Origin: Leadbetterella sp964489955
GTDB taxonomy: Bacteria > Bacteroidota > Bacteroidia > Cytophagales > Spirosomataceae
Direction: 5' to 3'
Assembly: GCA_964489955.1 (NCBI GenBank)
Contig: CAZBAV010000014.1
Location: forward strand, 11,012 to 75,011
DNA length: 64,000 nucleotides
Under the pieces are notes generated by a model. It did not search any database, had not been told where the DNA came from, and was given only the letters and a program-made list of their open reading frames with translations. Positions 18,601 through 26,147 of the stretch are shown here, in pieces. Positions within the stretch are counted from its first letter, which is position 1, and the number at the start of each line of letters is the position of its first letter. The translations under genes were made by a program, and so were the position numbers.

Positions 18601-18941
18601 TTTTGATTTACAAGTTTGAAGCTGTAGAGCTGTTCCAGAACTTTTTAAAGAAAGTAAATGCCGAAATGATAGGGTTCTTAATGAAAGCTGGAGTAGAGGA
18701 GTTACGTTTCCATCAAGCGGCACCAGTACAGAAGGTAGCTAAGCCAGCTTTACAAACTAACAAAGCTGAAGGCAGTGACGGTGAAGCAAAAGCAGCTGTA
18801 CGTCCTGTTGTTGCTCAAAAAGTTGCCAGCCGTAATGATAGGGTAAATGTACAATATCGTGATGGAAGTGTTAAAAAAGATGTGAAGTTCAAGACTGTAG
18901 AGAACGATGTCCTAAGTGGAGATGCAGTTTTAATAGATTGA
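15633..18941 (+). CDS. secA: Preprotein translocase ATPase SecA
   Basis: SecA drives post-translational export through SecYEG using ATP. The 1102-residue product shows MATGEGKTLVATFPAFLNAL (Walker A, about 192), MVDEVDSVLVDDARTPLIIS (DEAD-like Walker B, about 298), NYFRMYHKLAGMTGTAETEA, TNMAGRGTDI and QLRGRAGRQGDPGSSQFFVS. It is longer than the 901-residue E. coli protein because of an insertion between about 340 and 470 and an extended C-terminus, features known in Bacteroidota SecA. The usual Cys-rich zinc-binding tail is absent; the protein ends GSVKKDVKFKTVENDVLSGD and a few more residues. It is a single-gene unit closed by a strong terminator. Confidence 0.98.
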   Translation: MFNFLAKGITKIFGTKSEKDVKVLSPYVDATNEEFAKLANLSNDDFRQKTVDLQNYIQDKLSGIDSQISELKAEAQTDVPVERKEQIFKKVDELASKRNEELEVVLLEILPKAFAIVKETARRFKHNDGLEVTATHLDRELAMTKQHIEISGDKAVWKSEWLAAGNLLRWDMEHYDVQIIGGASLHKGNISEMATGEGKTLVATFPAFLNALAGRGVHVVTVNDYLARRDSEWMAPIFEFNGITCDCIDKHPANSAARKKAYNAGITYGTNNEFGFDYLRDNMVSNPSELVQREHHFAMVDEVDSVLVDDARTPLIISGPMTKKNDDELYNTLKPRIGQLVEVQKQLVGNYLVEAKKLIAAGNKKEGGLSLFRAHRGLPKSKPLIKFLSETGIKKLLLDTEAIYLAENQKLMPEADAPLFFTIEEKNNSVELTDKGLDFLASHDQDPQFFIMPDLSIEMVAIEKSDLSAEDKILKNDELIKDYSTKAERIHAVNQLVKAYTLFEKDVDYVLMDGKVKIVDEQTGRIMDGRRWSDGLHQAVEAKENVKVEDSTQTYATVTLQNYFRMYHKLAGMTGTAETEAAEFWKIYKLDVISIPTNRSIIRDDREDKVYKTVREKYNAVVEEINEMVTLGRPVLVGTTSVENSELLSRMLTLKKIPHQVLNAKQHAREADIVAEAGKPGTVTIATNMAGRGTDIKLTTDSKTSGGLAIIGTERHESRRVDRQLRGRAGRQGDPGSSQFFVSLEDGLMRMFGSDRIAKVMDRMGMEEGEVIQSSMITSSIERAQRKVEENNFGMRKRLIEYDDVMNIQRDTIYKRRKNALFGERLSLDVANVMYDTCADIVNQTVGQIEEFEVRTIQRLGFKPEIDGASFGKGGTALVANLYTQAEAHYKAKNDAIRKNIVPGLQNIYADRSALVDESFMAVIGDGNKRIAVFADLKKSIDTDGRELILEMEKSISLSIIDQEWKEHLRDMDDLKQSVQNASYEQKDPLLIYKFEAVELFQNFLKKVNAEMIGFLMKAGVEELRFHQAAPVQKVAKPALQTNKAEGSDGEAKAAVRPVVAQKVASRNDRVNVQYRDGSVKKDVKFKTVENDVLSGDAVLID

Positions 18942-18960
18942 TTTTTTTTCGTAGATATTG

Positions 18961-18991
18961 GCCGGAAGGGTTTACCCTTCCGGCTTTTTTT
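18961..18991 (+). terminator. Rho-independent terminator after secA
   Basis: GCCGGAAGGG and CCCTTCCGGC form a 10-bp GC-rich stem with a TTTA loop, followed by seven T residues, 20 nt after the secA stop. Confidence 0.95.
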
Positions 18992-19098
18992 ATACCTGTT
19001 ATTTTGGGTGCTGGATATGCGTGTTAATATAATAAGCTGAGTTCGATTAAAATCACATAGATATAAGTATCGGTAAATCAGTTATACTGATAAAGTAT

Positions 19099-19131
19099 AC
19101 ATAGTGCTGGAGTTAGGCTTCAGCACTATGT
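19099..19131. repeat. Inverted repeat, 14-bp stem
   Basis: ACATAGTGCTGGAG and CTTCAGCACTATGT pair over 14 bp (one G-T pair) around a TTAGG loop. There is no T-run on either side, so it does not look like a classical terminator. It stands alone in an intergenic region. Confidence 0.7.
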
Positions 19132-19306
19132 GAATAGCTTCAGCTGTCTATACTTACTCAGAAAATGTCTTCTTTTCTATGTGGTGTGTACTATAATCAT
19201 TATGTTAATAATCCAACTGAGATTATTAAGAGCTGTTTTGTCCATTTTTTTATCGGGTGGTTGCAGTATAGGATAACAAACTGGTGGATTTTCCGCCGCA
19301 AAACCC

Positions 19307-19314
19307 TATTTTTG
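19307..19314 (+). promoter_or_regulatory. TAnnTTTG -7 element
   Basis: TATTTTTG is 33 nt upstream of the ATG at 19348. It supports that ATG as the start because an initiation at 19165 would precede the promoter. No clear -33 element was seen. Confidence 0.4.
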
Positions 19315-19347
19315 TATTTATATTTTTTTGTATTAATCTATTTAGGT

Positions 19348-21024
19348 ATGAAACACTTGTTCTTTCTATTTCTTCTTTTTGCATGTGGTGCTAAGGCACA
19401 AGATAGTGGGTACGGTTCTATTAAATCTGAGTTGAAAAATGCAGTAAAGAGCGTTTCTACTGCAGGTGCAGAAATTGAGCAAAGTATAACTTTTGATGAT
19501 TCTAAGCCTCTTAACTTAACTTTTTTGACAGTAAGTACTGACAAGAAGGGCAAGTCTGCAAGTAGTAAATATGTATTTAACCCGGCGGATTTCAACCAAA
19601 ACTCAGTATCATACAAGATAGCAAAAGATATAATCCTGGTTAATGTATCCACTAAAGGAGGAAGTAAGTATGTACAGCTTTTTGAAAACGACCAGTTCAA
19701 AGGTTTTGTAGACAAGTTTTCTTTGAATGCTACAGATATAGATAATGCTCGTAGCCTGGTAGATATCCTAAAAAAGATGGTGCCAGTGGCAGCAAAACTT
19801 GAAGAAAGCCAACAGAAGTTACCAGCTAGCTTTGAAGCACTGTCTAAGTGGCTACAAGAAAATATTAATACACAGGAATTAGATGGTGTTAAATTTGAGC
19901 AATCATTAAAAAATGAAAATCTGATAGGAACTTACACCAGAGCAGTATACGATGTCAAAGGACAGACAAAAGGAGAAAATACCTATACATTTAATTGGGG
20001 CGATTTTAATGCCAAAGCTGTTTCTTTAGATATTAAATCTAAACAGTTGTCTGTAAGTGTATTAACGAAGAACAAGAAGAAGTTTATAAAGGATGTGAAA
20101 TCTGGCGAATTGCAGAATAATACAGACGAATTAGTCTTCTCTGGTTATGACGTTGACTGGGTAAAGATGCTAAAAAAAGGATTAGAAACCTTTATTCCAT
20201 TGGCTGAGCAACGTTTGGCTTCCTCTGGACCCAAACTAGATTCTTATGCCTCTGCAATGAAGTACCTTTCCAAGGTCAACAATACGTTTCAGGATAAAGC
20301 TAACACTACGGTGCAAGCTTTAAGTGGAGACTGTATGGCCCATGTAACTATTTCTACCTCTGGGAAAAGTAATCTGGAAGAAGAATACAAGTTTTTTCTG
20401 GGTGATATTAATGATAAAAAACTTGATTTAGATGTGAAAGGAGGATTATTCTTAGTAGAGCTTTCTGCTTTGAATAATCAGAAACTATTGGAATATTCTA
20501 AGAATGGTGCAAAACAAAACTACAATAATAGCTTGGTGTTTTCGTCAGATTTCTTAGAGGATTTTAGATATATACCAGATGCATTTAAGAAAGTTATAGC
20601 AGAATGCAAGGCAGCTAAGAAAAGTGCTGTACCAACAGGTGGTTTTGCGGCCAAAGCAGCTTGGTTAGGAAGCCAAATTCCAAATCTGGATGGCGAAGGA
20701 GAGAGTGTGTCTCAGTCTTTGGCTATAAATCCTGATTGCTCATTTAAATATACTGAAACACGTTCAGATGCTAAGAAGTCTGTTGAGATGGTGTATGAAA
20801 CTAGCTTGAAAGATATCAATGCTAACGCCGTGACTCTGGATGTATCGGGTAAAAATGTGTATGTTTCTCTGCTAGCAAATGGGAAGGAAAAGGTAATTAA
20901 AACCCACAAAGATGGCGTTCCTACTGCATATTCTAACGGTATAAAATTGCAAATAGATAATATTGAGGCCGCTAGAAATATTACGGAGGGTTTTAAGGAA
21001 ACTATAAAAGTATGCCCTAAATAG
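19348..21024 (+). CDS. Secreted protein with four tandem repeat modules, unknown family
   Basis: A 558-residue protein with a signal peptide (MKHLFFLFLLFACGAKAQ). The rest is four related modules of about 100-110 residues with 25-35 residue linkers, at about 42-150, 182-287, 319-420 and 452-556. Each has a hydrophobic strand with F/Y before a D-(F/I)-N step (NPADFNQNSVSYKI, NWGDFNAKAVSLDI, LGDINDKKLDLDV, LKDINANAVTLDV), then a short V-rich strand, a lysine-rich turn, and a helix ending in lysines. Modules 3 and 4 each have a cysteine near the start and one at the end (329/420 and 464/556), which could form a disulphide; modules 1 and 2 lack them. The linkers carry a short FEALSKWLQE/YASAMKYLSK/AKAAWLGS-like helix. 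The frame extends upstream to 19165, but the -7 box and signal peptide favour 19348. I do not recognise the family. Confidence 0.8.
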   Translation: MKHLFFLFLLFACGAKAQDSGYGSIKSELKNAVKSVSTAGAEIEQSITFDDSKPLNLTFLTVSTDKKGKSASSKYVFNPADFNQNSVSYKIAKDIILVNVSTKGGSKYVQLFENDQFKGFVDKFSLNATDIDNARSLVDILKKMVPVAAKLEESQQKLPASFEALSKWLQENINTQELDGVKFEQSLKNENLIGTYTRAVYDVKGQTKGENTYTFNWGDFNAKAVSLDIKSKQLSVSVLTKNKKKFIKDVKSGELQNNTDELVFSGYDVDWVKMLKKGLETFIPLAEQRLASSGPKLDSYASAMKYLSKVNNTFQDKANTTVQALSGDCMAHVTISTSGKSNLEEEYKFFLGDINDKKLDLDVKGGLFLVELSALNNQKLLEYSKNGAKQNYNNSLVFSSDFLEDFRYIPDAFKKVIAECKAAKKSAVPTGGFAAKAAWLGSQIPNLDGEGESVSQSLAINPDCSFKYTETRSDAKKSVEMVYETSLKDINANAVTLDVSGKNVYVSLLANGKEKVIKTHKDGVPTAYSNGIKLQIDNIEAARNITEGFKETIKVCPK

Positions 21025-21226
21025 CTGTCGATTACAGAGGGTTTTTCTATAAAATAGATTGAGCATTCTTCAGTCTGATAGGTACTGTTTTGTAGATATG
21101 CAAATATCCAGATATACTTTGCAATCTCTTCTAGTTTAGAGCTATGTTTCTTTGCAGACATGGTTGTTTTGGTGCTTTTGTATTGCGTCTTGCTTTTAAA
21201 GCACTATTTTTAGTGAAAAAAAACCG

Positions 21227-22591
21227 ATGTCTACTCGGAATAAACTTGTTGTCCTGCTTTTTGCTTCATTATTTGGCATAATCCTGCTTTTTGGAGGGTT
21301 TATTTATTACAACATTATAGAGTACTCTTATGAGGACTTTCACGCTCGCCTGCATACAAGGGCAGTCACTACAGCCAAAATAGAGCTGGAATCTAATAAT
21401 GAAGCTAATTACCTAAAACGCTTTAAAGCAGAGTATTTAGAAAAACTCACAAATGAGTCGCACCATATTATTGAATTAGATAAAATAGATACTCGTACAC
21501 TCTCAAATGACCTTGAAATTCCAGAATCTTTTCTAAGAAATGTACTTAAGAATAAGGAGGGCTTTTATAGTCAAAACACTACTTTCTATAACGCAATTGT
21601 CTATGAATCAAAGGGGAAGGGCTATTTGGTCCTAGTTTCGGCTGAAAATTATTACCATACTCACCATGAGGTGTATTTGAGGCAGCTTCTAGTGGGGACT
21701 ATCATTTTCGCTTTTTTGTTGGTTTTCTTTTTGGCTTACTGGATGTCTGCTCGTATTACCAAGCCCCTTAATGAAATGACGGAAAAGGTGAATGAAATAG
21801 GTACAGAAAACCTTCACCAGCGGCTTCCGGAGAATAACAGGAGCGTAGAACTAGAAATCCTCTCTCGCTCATTTAATGTGATGTTAGATAGGCTAGAGAC
21901 TGCTTTTGAGGCACAAAATAATTTTGTTTCTAATGCCTCGCATGAACTCCGTACTCCGCTTACTGCCATAATAGCAGAGGCAGATCTGGCTCTTTCCCGA
22001 GACCGAAATACAGAGAGTTACCAAGAAACTTTGCAAGTAATTCTATCAGAAGCTGAAAAGCTGAACCATAAAACGCAAGCTTTGCTTTTCCTCGCCCAAA
22101 CAGGTTTTAGGAAATCGAAACTTGTTTTGGATAAGGTGAGGGTAGATGAGTTGTTGATGGAGTGTAAGAAGAATTTTAACAAAATTGAACCAGACAATAA
22201 GATACATATAGATTTTTCTAACCTACCCGAGAATCATGAGCGACTTTTGGTGGTAGGAAACAAGCAACTACTTCTTTTGGCTTTATCTAACCTTATAAGT
22301 AATGGTATTAAGTATTCCACGAACGAAATAGTAGAGGTAAAAATCTCTTGGGACGGACCAGATATTATAATTACTGTAGAAGATAAGGGTATTGGTATTC
22401 CGGAGTCGGAACTGCCATTTATTTTTGATCCTTTCTACCGTGCTTCTAATGTAGATGGTTTTGAAGGGTATGGAATAGGCTTGCCACTAGCACGAAATAT
22501 TATCCGCTTGCACAAAGGAGAACTCCACATAATGTCGGCTTCAGGAGCGGGTGTTAAGGTTGAAATTAGAATACCATTAAGGCGGAATTAG
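21227..22591 (+). CDS. Membrane sensor histidine kinase
   Basis: A 454-residue kinase: membrane helix about 7-29, periplasmic sensor region about 30-150, second helix about 152-174, then HAMP (ITKPLNEMTEKVNEIG). HisKA carries NASHELRTPLTAII with the phospho-accepting His239. The ATPase domain has ALSNLISNGIKYS (N box), VEDKGIGIPE (G1), FDPFYRAS (F box) and GYGIGLPLARNIIRLHKG (G2). All catalytic boxes are present. No response regulator is adjacent; an OmpR-type regulator lacking its own kinase lies about 27 kb away at 49626, but pairing them is speculation. The signal sensed is unknown. Confidence 0.92.
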   Translation: MSTRNKLVVLLFASLFGIILLFGGFIYYNIIEYSYEDFHARLHTRAVTTAKIELESNNEANYLKRFKAEYLEKLTNESHHIIELDKIDTRTLSNDLEIPESFLRNVLKNKEGFYSQNTTFYNAIVYESKGKGYLVLVSAENYYHTHHEVYLRQLLVGTIIFAFLLVFFLAYWMSARITKPLNEMTEKVNEIGTENLHQRLPENNRSVELEILSRSFNVMLDRLETAFEAQNNFVSNASHELRTPLTAIIAEADLALSRDRNTESYQETLQVILSEAEKLNHKTQALLFLAQTGFRKSKLVLDKVRVDELLMECKKNFNKIEPDNKIHIDFSNLPENHERLLVVGNKQLLLLALSNLISNGIKYSTNEIVEVKISWDGPDIIITVEDKGIGIPESELPFIFDPFYRASNVDGFEGYGIGLPLARNIIRLHKGELHIMSASGAGVKVEIRIPLRRN

Positions 22592-22655
22592 AATACGATT
22601 AAAATCAATTAGGGCACATTTTCAGCGAAACTACGAGTCTTTTTACTGCGTTAAA

Positions 22656-22684
22656 AAGGTTGTGCAATAGAACCGCACAACCTT
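22656..22684. terminator. Stem-loop between kinase and sulP genes
   Basis: AAGGTTGTGC and GCACAACCTT form a perfect 10-bp stem with a 9-nt loop. On the plus strand no T-run follows; on the minus strand it is followed by TTTTT. It may terminate the kinase transcript weakly or act in the sulP leader, whose start codon is 24 nt further on. Confidence 0.5.
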
Positions 22685-22707
22685 AAACTAAATATTTGAT
22701 ATATTTT

Positions 22708-24261
22708 ATGAACAGTAAGTATTTTAAGAATCTGAAATATGATTTACCAGCTGGTTTAGTAGTATTTCTAGTAGCCCTACCATTGTGTTTAGGCATTTCG
22801 TTAGCATCTGGTACCCCTTTCTTTAGCGGTATTATTGCAGGTATCATTGGTGGTATTGTAATTGGGGTGCTGTCAAATAGCCAGTTAAGTGTTAGTGGAC
22901 CTGCTGCAGGGTTGGTGGCCATCATTATCTCGGCAATTGCCACCTTAGGAGCATTTGAAGTATTTTTACTTGCAGTAGTACTTGCGGGTGCTTTACAGAT
23001 AGTATTGGGTTTACTTAAAGCAGGAGGAGTGGCCTATTATTTTCCCTCAAACGTTATTAAAGGAATGTTATCGGGTATTGGTATTATTATTATTTTGAAG
23101 CAAATACCACATGCTCTAGGCTATGATGTAGAAGCATTTAGTGAACTTACAAACTTTTTCCAGGAAGATGGAGGGACCGCATTGTCCGGCTTAAGTCAAG
23201 CATTTAGTAATATTAGTACCGGAGCCACGCTTATATGTTTATTGGCAATAGGAATTATCTTGGCATTCGAGACACAGGCATTGAAAAAAGTATCTAAGAT
23301 TGTACCAGGAGGCTTGGTAGCTGTAATTGCCAGTGTTTTGGTAAGTGAGTATGTATTTAAATCTATCCCTTCATTGGCTATTTCTGCAGACCACTTGGTA
23401 AACGTACCAGTAGCTAGCTCGTTCTCAGAAATGTTAGGATTCTTTACATTTCCGGACTTTAGCCAAATCCTGAACTCAAACGTATGGATAGTTGCAGTGA
23501 CAATTACAGCCGTGGCATCTATAGAGACGCTACTTTGTATTGAGGCAGTAGACCAATTAGATCCACACAAAAGATTTACTGATAATAACCGTGAACTGGT
23601 GGCACAAGGGATAGGAAACGCAGCGTCTGGCTTAATAGGTGGTTTACCTATTACATCGGTAATTGTACGTAGTAGTGCCAACCTTAATGCTAATGCAAAA
23701 ACGAAAGTTTCTACTATTTTCCACGGGGTGTTATTATTTGCATCGGTATTGTTGATTCCTAGCGTATTGAACAAAATTCCTTTGGCGGCTTTGGCAGCAA
23801 TCTTAATACACACAGGTTACAAGTTGGCGAAACCTACTATATTCAAGGAGATGTTTTCCAATGGCAAATACCAGTGGAAGCCTTTCTTACTTACAGTAGC
23901 CAGTGTTGTAATCTTTGACTTACTTATAGGTGTGGGTGTAGGTTTGGCTTATAGTGTGTATTATATCCTTAAAGGAAACTTCAAGAACTCTTTCTCATAC
24001 GAAACACCAAAAAAGGATGAGCCATATAAAATGGTGTTGTCTGAAGAAGTGTCGTTCTTGAATAAAGCAGATATCAAAGAGAAGTTAGAGTCGGTACCTA
24101 AAAACGGATCAATTGTAATTGATGCAAGCAACTCTAGTTATATAGATTTTGATGTATTACAAGCACTTAAAGAGTTTGTGAATTACAAAGCCAAATACAG
24201 GAATATTAATTGCGAGCTTATTGGTTTCGAAGGCCAATATGACATAATTAATAGAGGGTAA
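22708..24261 (+). CDS. SulP family inorganic anion transporter
   Basis: A 517-residue membrane protein. The start LKYDLPAGLVVFLVALPLCL with GISLASGTPFFSGIIAGIIGG and VSGPAAGLVAI is the conserved SulP/SLC26 entry region, and about ten hydrophobic helices follow (DPHKRFTDNNRELVAQGIGN and GLIGGLPITSVIVRSSANLN are conserved loops). The C-terminal 75 residues form a STAS domain (SIVIDASNSSYIDFDVLQAL). SulP proteins carry sulphate, bicarbonate or other anions. The next gene, 4 nt downstream, is a carbonic anhydrase, an arrangement that favours bicarbonate. The frame could begin at a TTG at 22696, but the ATG at 22708 fits the family. Confidence 0.92.
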   Translation: MNSKYFKNLKYDLPAGLVVFLVALPLCLGISLASGTPFFSGIIAGIIGGIVIGVLSNSQLSVSGPAAGLVAIIISAIATLGAFEVFLLAVVLAGALQIVLGLLKAGGVAYYFPSNVIKGMLSGIGIIIILKQIPHALGYDVEAFSELTNFFQEDGGTALSGLSQAFSNISTGATLICLLAIGIILAFETQALKKVSKIVPGGLVAVIASVLVSEYVFKSIPSLAISADHLVNVPVASSFSEMLGFFTFPDFSQILNSNVWIVAVTITAVASIETLLCIEAVDQLDPHKRFTDNNRELVAQGIGNAASGLIGGLPITSVIVRSSANLNANAKTKVSTIFHGVLLFASVLLIPSVLNKIPLAALAAILIHTGYKLAKPTIFKEMFSNGKYQWKPFLLTVASVVIFDLLIGVGVGLAYSVYYILKGNFKNSFSYETPKKDEPYKMVLSEEVSFLNKADIKEKLESVPKNGSIVIDASNSSYIDFDVLQALKEFVNYKAKYRNINCELIGFEGQYDIINRG

Positions 24262-24265
24262 AGAA

Positions 24266-24895
24266 ATGGAACCGATACAAAGGCTATTAGACAATAATAA
24301 GAAATGGGCCGCGTCGGTAATCAAGGAAAAACCCAATTTTTTTCAAGACCTAGAGCACGAGCAAACACCTGAGTTTCTCTGGATTGGATGTAGTGATAGT
24401 AGGGTACCGGGAGATTTACTCACTGGTACCCACCCAGGACAGATCTTTGTACAAAGGAATATTGCAAATATGGTGGTTCATACCGACCTGAATATGCTGT
24501 CCGTACTGGAATATGCCGTTAATCAACTAAAGGTAGACCATGTTATTGTGTGTGGACACTATAATTGTGGAGGTGTAAAGGCTGCTATGGGTAATAAAAG
24601 CTTTGGGATAATAAATAAGTGGGTAAGGAACATAAAAGATGTATACCGCCTGCACCGGAAAGAGTTAAATGGAATTCCTACAGAAAAAGGTAGGTTTGAC
24701 AGGTTGGTTGAGCTTAACGTTTAAGAACAAGTTTTTAACTTGGCCAAAACAAGTATTATACAAAAAGCGTGGAAAGAGAGGCAAGGTCCTCATTTACATG
24801 GTTGGGTTTATGGTTTAGGAGAAGGGATTATCAAGCCTATTCTTGATATGACGCATGAAGACCACCTGGACCCTATATATGAGTTTGAACTTTGA
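24266..24895 (+). pseudogene. can: Beta-class carbonic anhydrase interrupted by an in-frame TAA
   Basis: The first 152 codons encode a typical beta carbonic anhydrase with all zinc and catalytic residues (GCSDSRVP: Cys42, Asp44; CGHYNCGG: His98, Cys101). Codon 153 is TAA. The same frame then continues without any shift for 56 codons: EQVFNLAKTSIIQKAWKERQ, GPHLHGWVYGLGEGIIKPIL and on to a TGA at 24893. This is the normal C-terminal part of the family, so a single substitution to a stop has split an otherwise full-length gene of 208 residues. The lost part contains the HGWVYG strand needed for the core and dimer. It follows sulP by 4 nt and probably shares its transcript. It may be a recent pseudogene, a sequencing error or a read-through case; it is annotated here as the full-length, interrupted gene. 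Confidence 0.85.
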
Positions 24896-24921
24896 AGTAT
24901 ATTAAATGTTTAGTAGTAAGA

Positions 24922-24950
24922 AAAAATGAGAGCTTTTGGCTCTCATTTTT
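24922..24950. terminator. Bidirectional terminator
   Basis: AAAAATGAGAGC and GCTCTCATTTTT form a 12-bp stem with a TTTTG loop. It lies 26 nt after the carbonic anhydrase end and immediately before the stop of the convergent YcxB-like gene. Confidence 0.92.
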
Positions 24951-24951
24951 C

Positions 24952-25440
24952 TTATAATAAACTCTTTCTCTTAAGTATTGATTCGAACAATTTTGCGTCA
25001 TGCTCAGAATTGAAGACCTCATTACGGAAGTGTAAAAACTGGCCACGACCTATATGCAAATAAAATCCGGTATTGTCTTTTTCAGCAGACTGTATCGTAT
25101 CCCACTTTATTACTCCGCCTTCTTTAGCATTTAGTTTTATTAATATTTGTCTGCTGTCTACTTCATAGGCAAACTTGTCAAACATTTGCTTGTTTTGGTC
25201 CATTTGTGTGGCCGCATAAAACTGCAAATACCAAAAAGCAGCAAACAAAATAGCTCCTATTATTGCTATAACCAAAATCCACCAGTTTTTGTACACACCA
25301 CTAAAATGCAAACCTAAACCAAGTACTGCAACAGCTGCGGGAACCAAAAACCATACTTTCATTTTCGAAATCTGGTTTATAAATGCTTTACGGATGTAAT
25401 GTTTTTTATCGAGGGCAAACTTTTTGGTTTTTACTACCAT
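24952..25440 (-). CDS. YcxB-like two-helix membrane protein
   Basis: A 162-residue protein: a short basic cytoplasmic start with FALDKKHYIRKAFINQ, two membrane helices (about 28-47 and 53-74), then a soluble C-terminal domain with FAYEVDSRQILIKLNAKEGGVIKWDTIQ and GFYLHIGRGQFLHFRNEVF. The layout and the WDTIxxxxxxxxGFYL pattern resemble the YcxB family (PF14317) of unknown function. It is a single gene that converges with the carbonic anhydrase unit. Confidence 0.6.
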   Translation of the reverse strand: MVVKTKKFALDKKHYIRKAFINQISKMKVWFLVPAAVAVLGLGLHFSGVYKNWWILVIAIIGAILFAAFWYLQFYAATQMDQNKQMFDKFAYEVDSRQILIKLNAKEGGVIKWDTIQSAEKDNTGFYLHIGRGQFLHFRNEVFNSEHDAKLFESILKRKSLL

Positions 25441-25560
25441 AAACTATGTATCAAAATTTAAAATGCGAAATTAAGGAAAAGAGGGCTTAAAAAGGTGTAT
25501 TACGTGAAATATATTTGTGTTAAATAGTTCACAGGGTATACGCTACATAGTTAATATTCG

Positions 25561-25568
25561 TATTTTTG
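25561..25568 (+). promoter_or_regulatory. TAnnTTTG -7 element
   Basis: TATTTTTG lies 22 nt upstream of the phosphoribosyltransferase ATG at 25591. No convincing -33 element at the expected distance. Confidence 0.4.
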
Positions 25569-25590
25569 CATGTATCTAATATGTAACTGA

Positions 25591-26094
25591 ATGGATCGGA
25601 CCCTACTTCTAAGTAAGAAAACTACCTTGCAAAAAGCTAAAAGGATAGCCTACCAGATTGTGGAAAATAATATGGAAGAAGAGAGCGTGGTAATAGCTGG
25701 AATAGATGGAGAGGGGTACGTTCTTGCCGGCTTAATTAGCCAGTTTTTAAGTGAAATTTGCAGTATTAAGGTTTATCAGGCCAAAGTATCTTTTGATAAA
25801 AATACGGACTTTCAACCCGACATAAAGATAGAAAGTGGTGTAGATACTTTTAGGAATAAAGCAGTGGTTTTGGTAGATGATGTTTTAAATTCGGGAAAGA
25901 CACTGGCTTTTTGTTTAAGGCCGTTTCTATCTATTCCTTTAAAGAAGCTGCAGGTAGCCGTAATGGTAGACCGGGATCACCATAGATACCCTATAGAAGC
26001 AGATTACGTAGGGTATAGTTTATCAACTACATTATCTGAACACGTGCAAGTGGTGTTATCAAATGAAGAAGATATGGGCGTGTATATATACTAA
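25591..26094 (+). CDS. Phosphoribosyltransferase family protein (PyrR-like)
   Basis: A 167-residue type I phosphoribosyltransferase. The PRPP-binding motif is VVLVDDVLNSGKTL (about 90-103); the domain begins with KRIAYQIVENN and VVIAGIDGEGYVLAG and ends with VMVDRDHHRYPIEADYVGYSL, which resembles the PyrR subgroup. PyrR binds pyr mRNA in Firmicutes, but no pyr genes or leader were seen nearby, so a bifunctional regulatory role is not supported here. Cytosolic, probably nucleobase-related. Confidence 0.85.
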   Translation: MDRTLLLSKKTTLQKAKRIAYQIVENNMEEESVVIAGIDGEGYVLAGLISQFLSEICSIKVYQAKVSFDKNTDFQPDIKIESGVDTFRNKAVVLVDDVLNSGKTLAFCLRPFLSIPLKKLQVAVMVDRDHHRYPIEADYVGYSLSTTLSEHVQVVLSNEEDMGVYIY

Positions 26095-26147
26095 AATTTC
26101 CTTTCTAAAAATTTAGGCCTTAATTTTACATAAAAAAAGAAATTAGC

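Larger units (their letters stand above)
18992..19347. other. Intergenic region with an isolated inverted repeat
   Basis: The interval between the secA terminator and the repeat-protein gene has no supported gene, although the downstream reading frame is formally open from 19165. It contains a 14-bp inverted repeat (separate entry) and a TAnnTTTG box at 19307, which argues that translation begins after it, at 19348. Confidence 0.5.

Noticed and set aside
19165..19347. Upstream extension of the repeat protein to 19165
   Set aside because: Would precede the -7 promoter box at 19307 and spoil the signal peptide.
23196..23813. 205-residue minus-strand frame
   Set aside because: Antisense to sulP, which is clear; the frame has no conserved motif.
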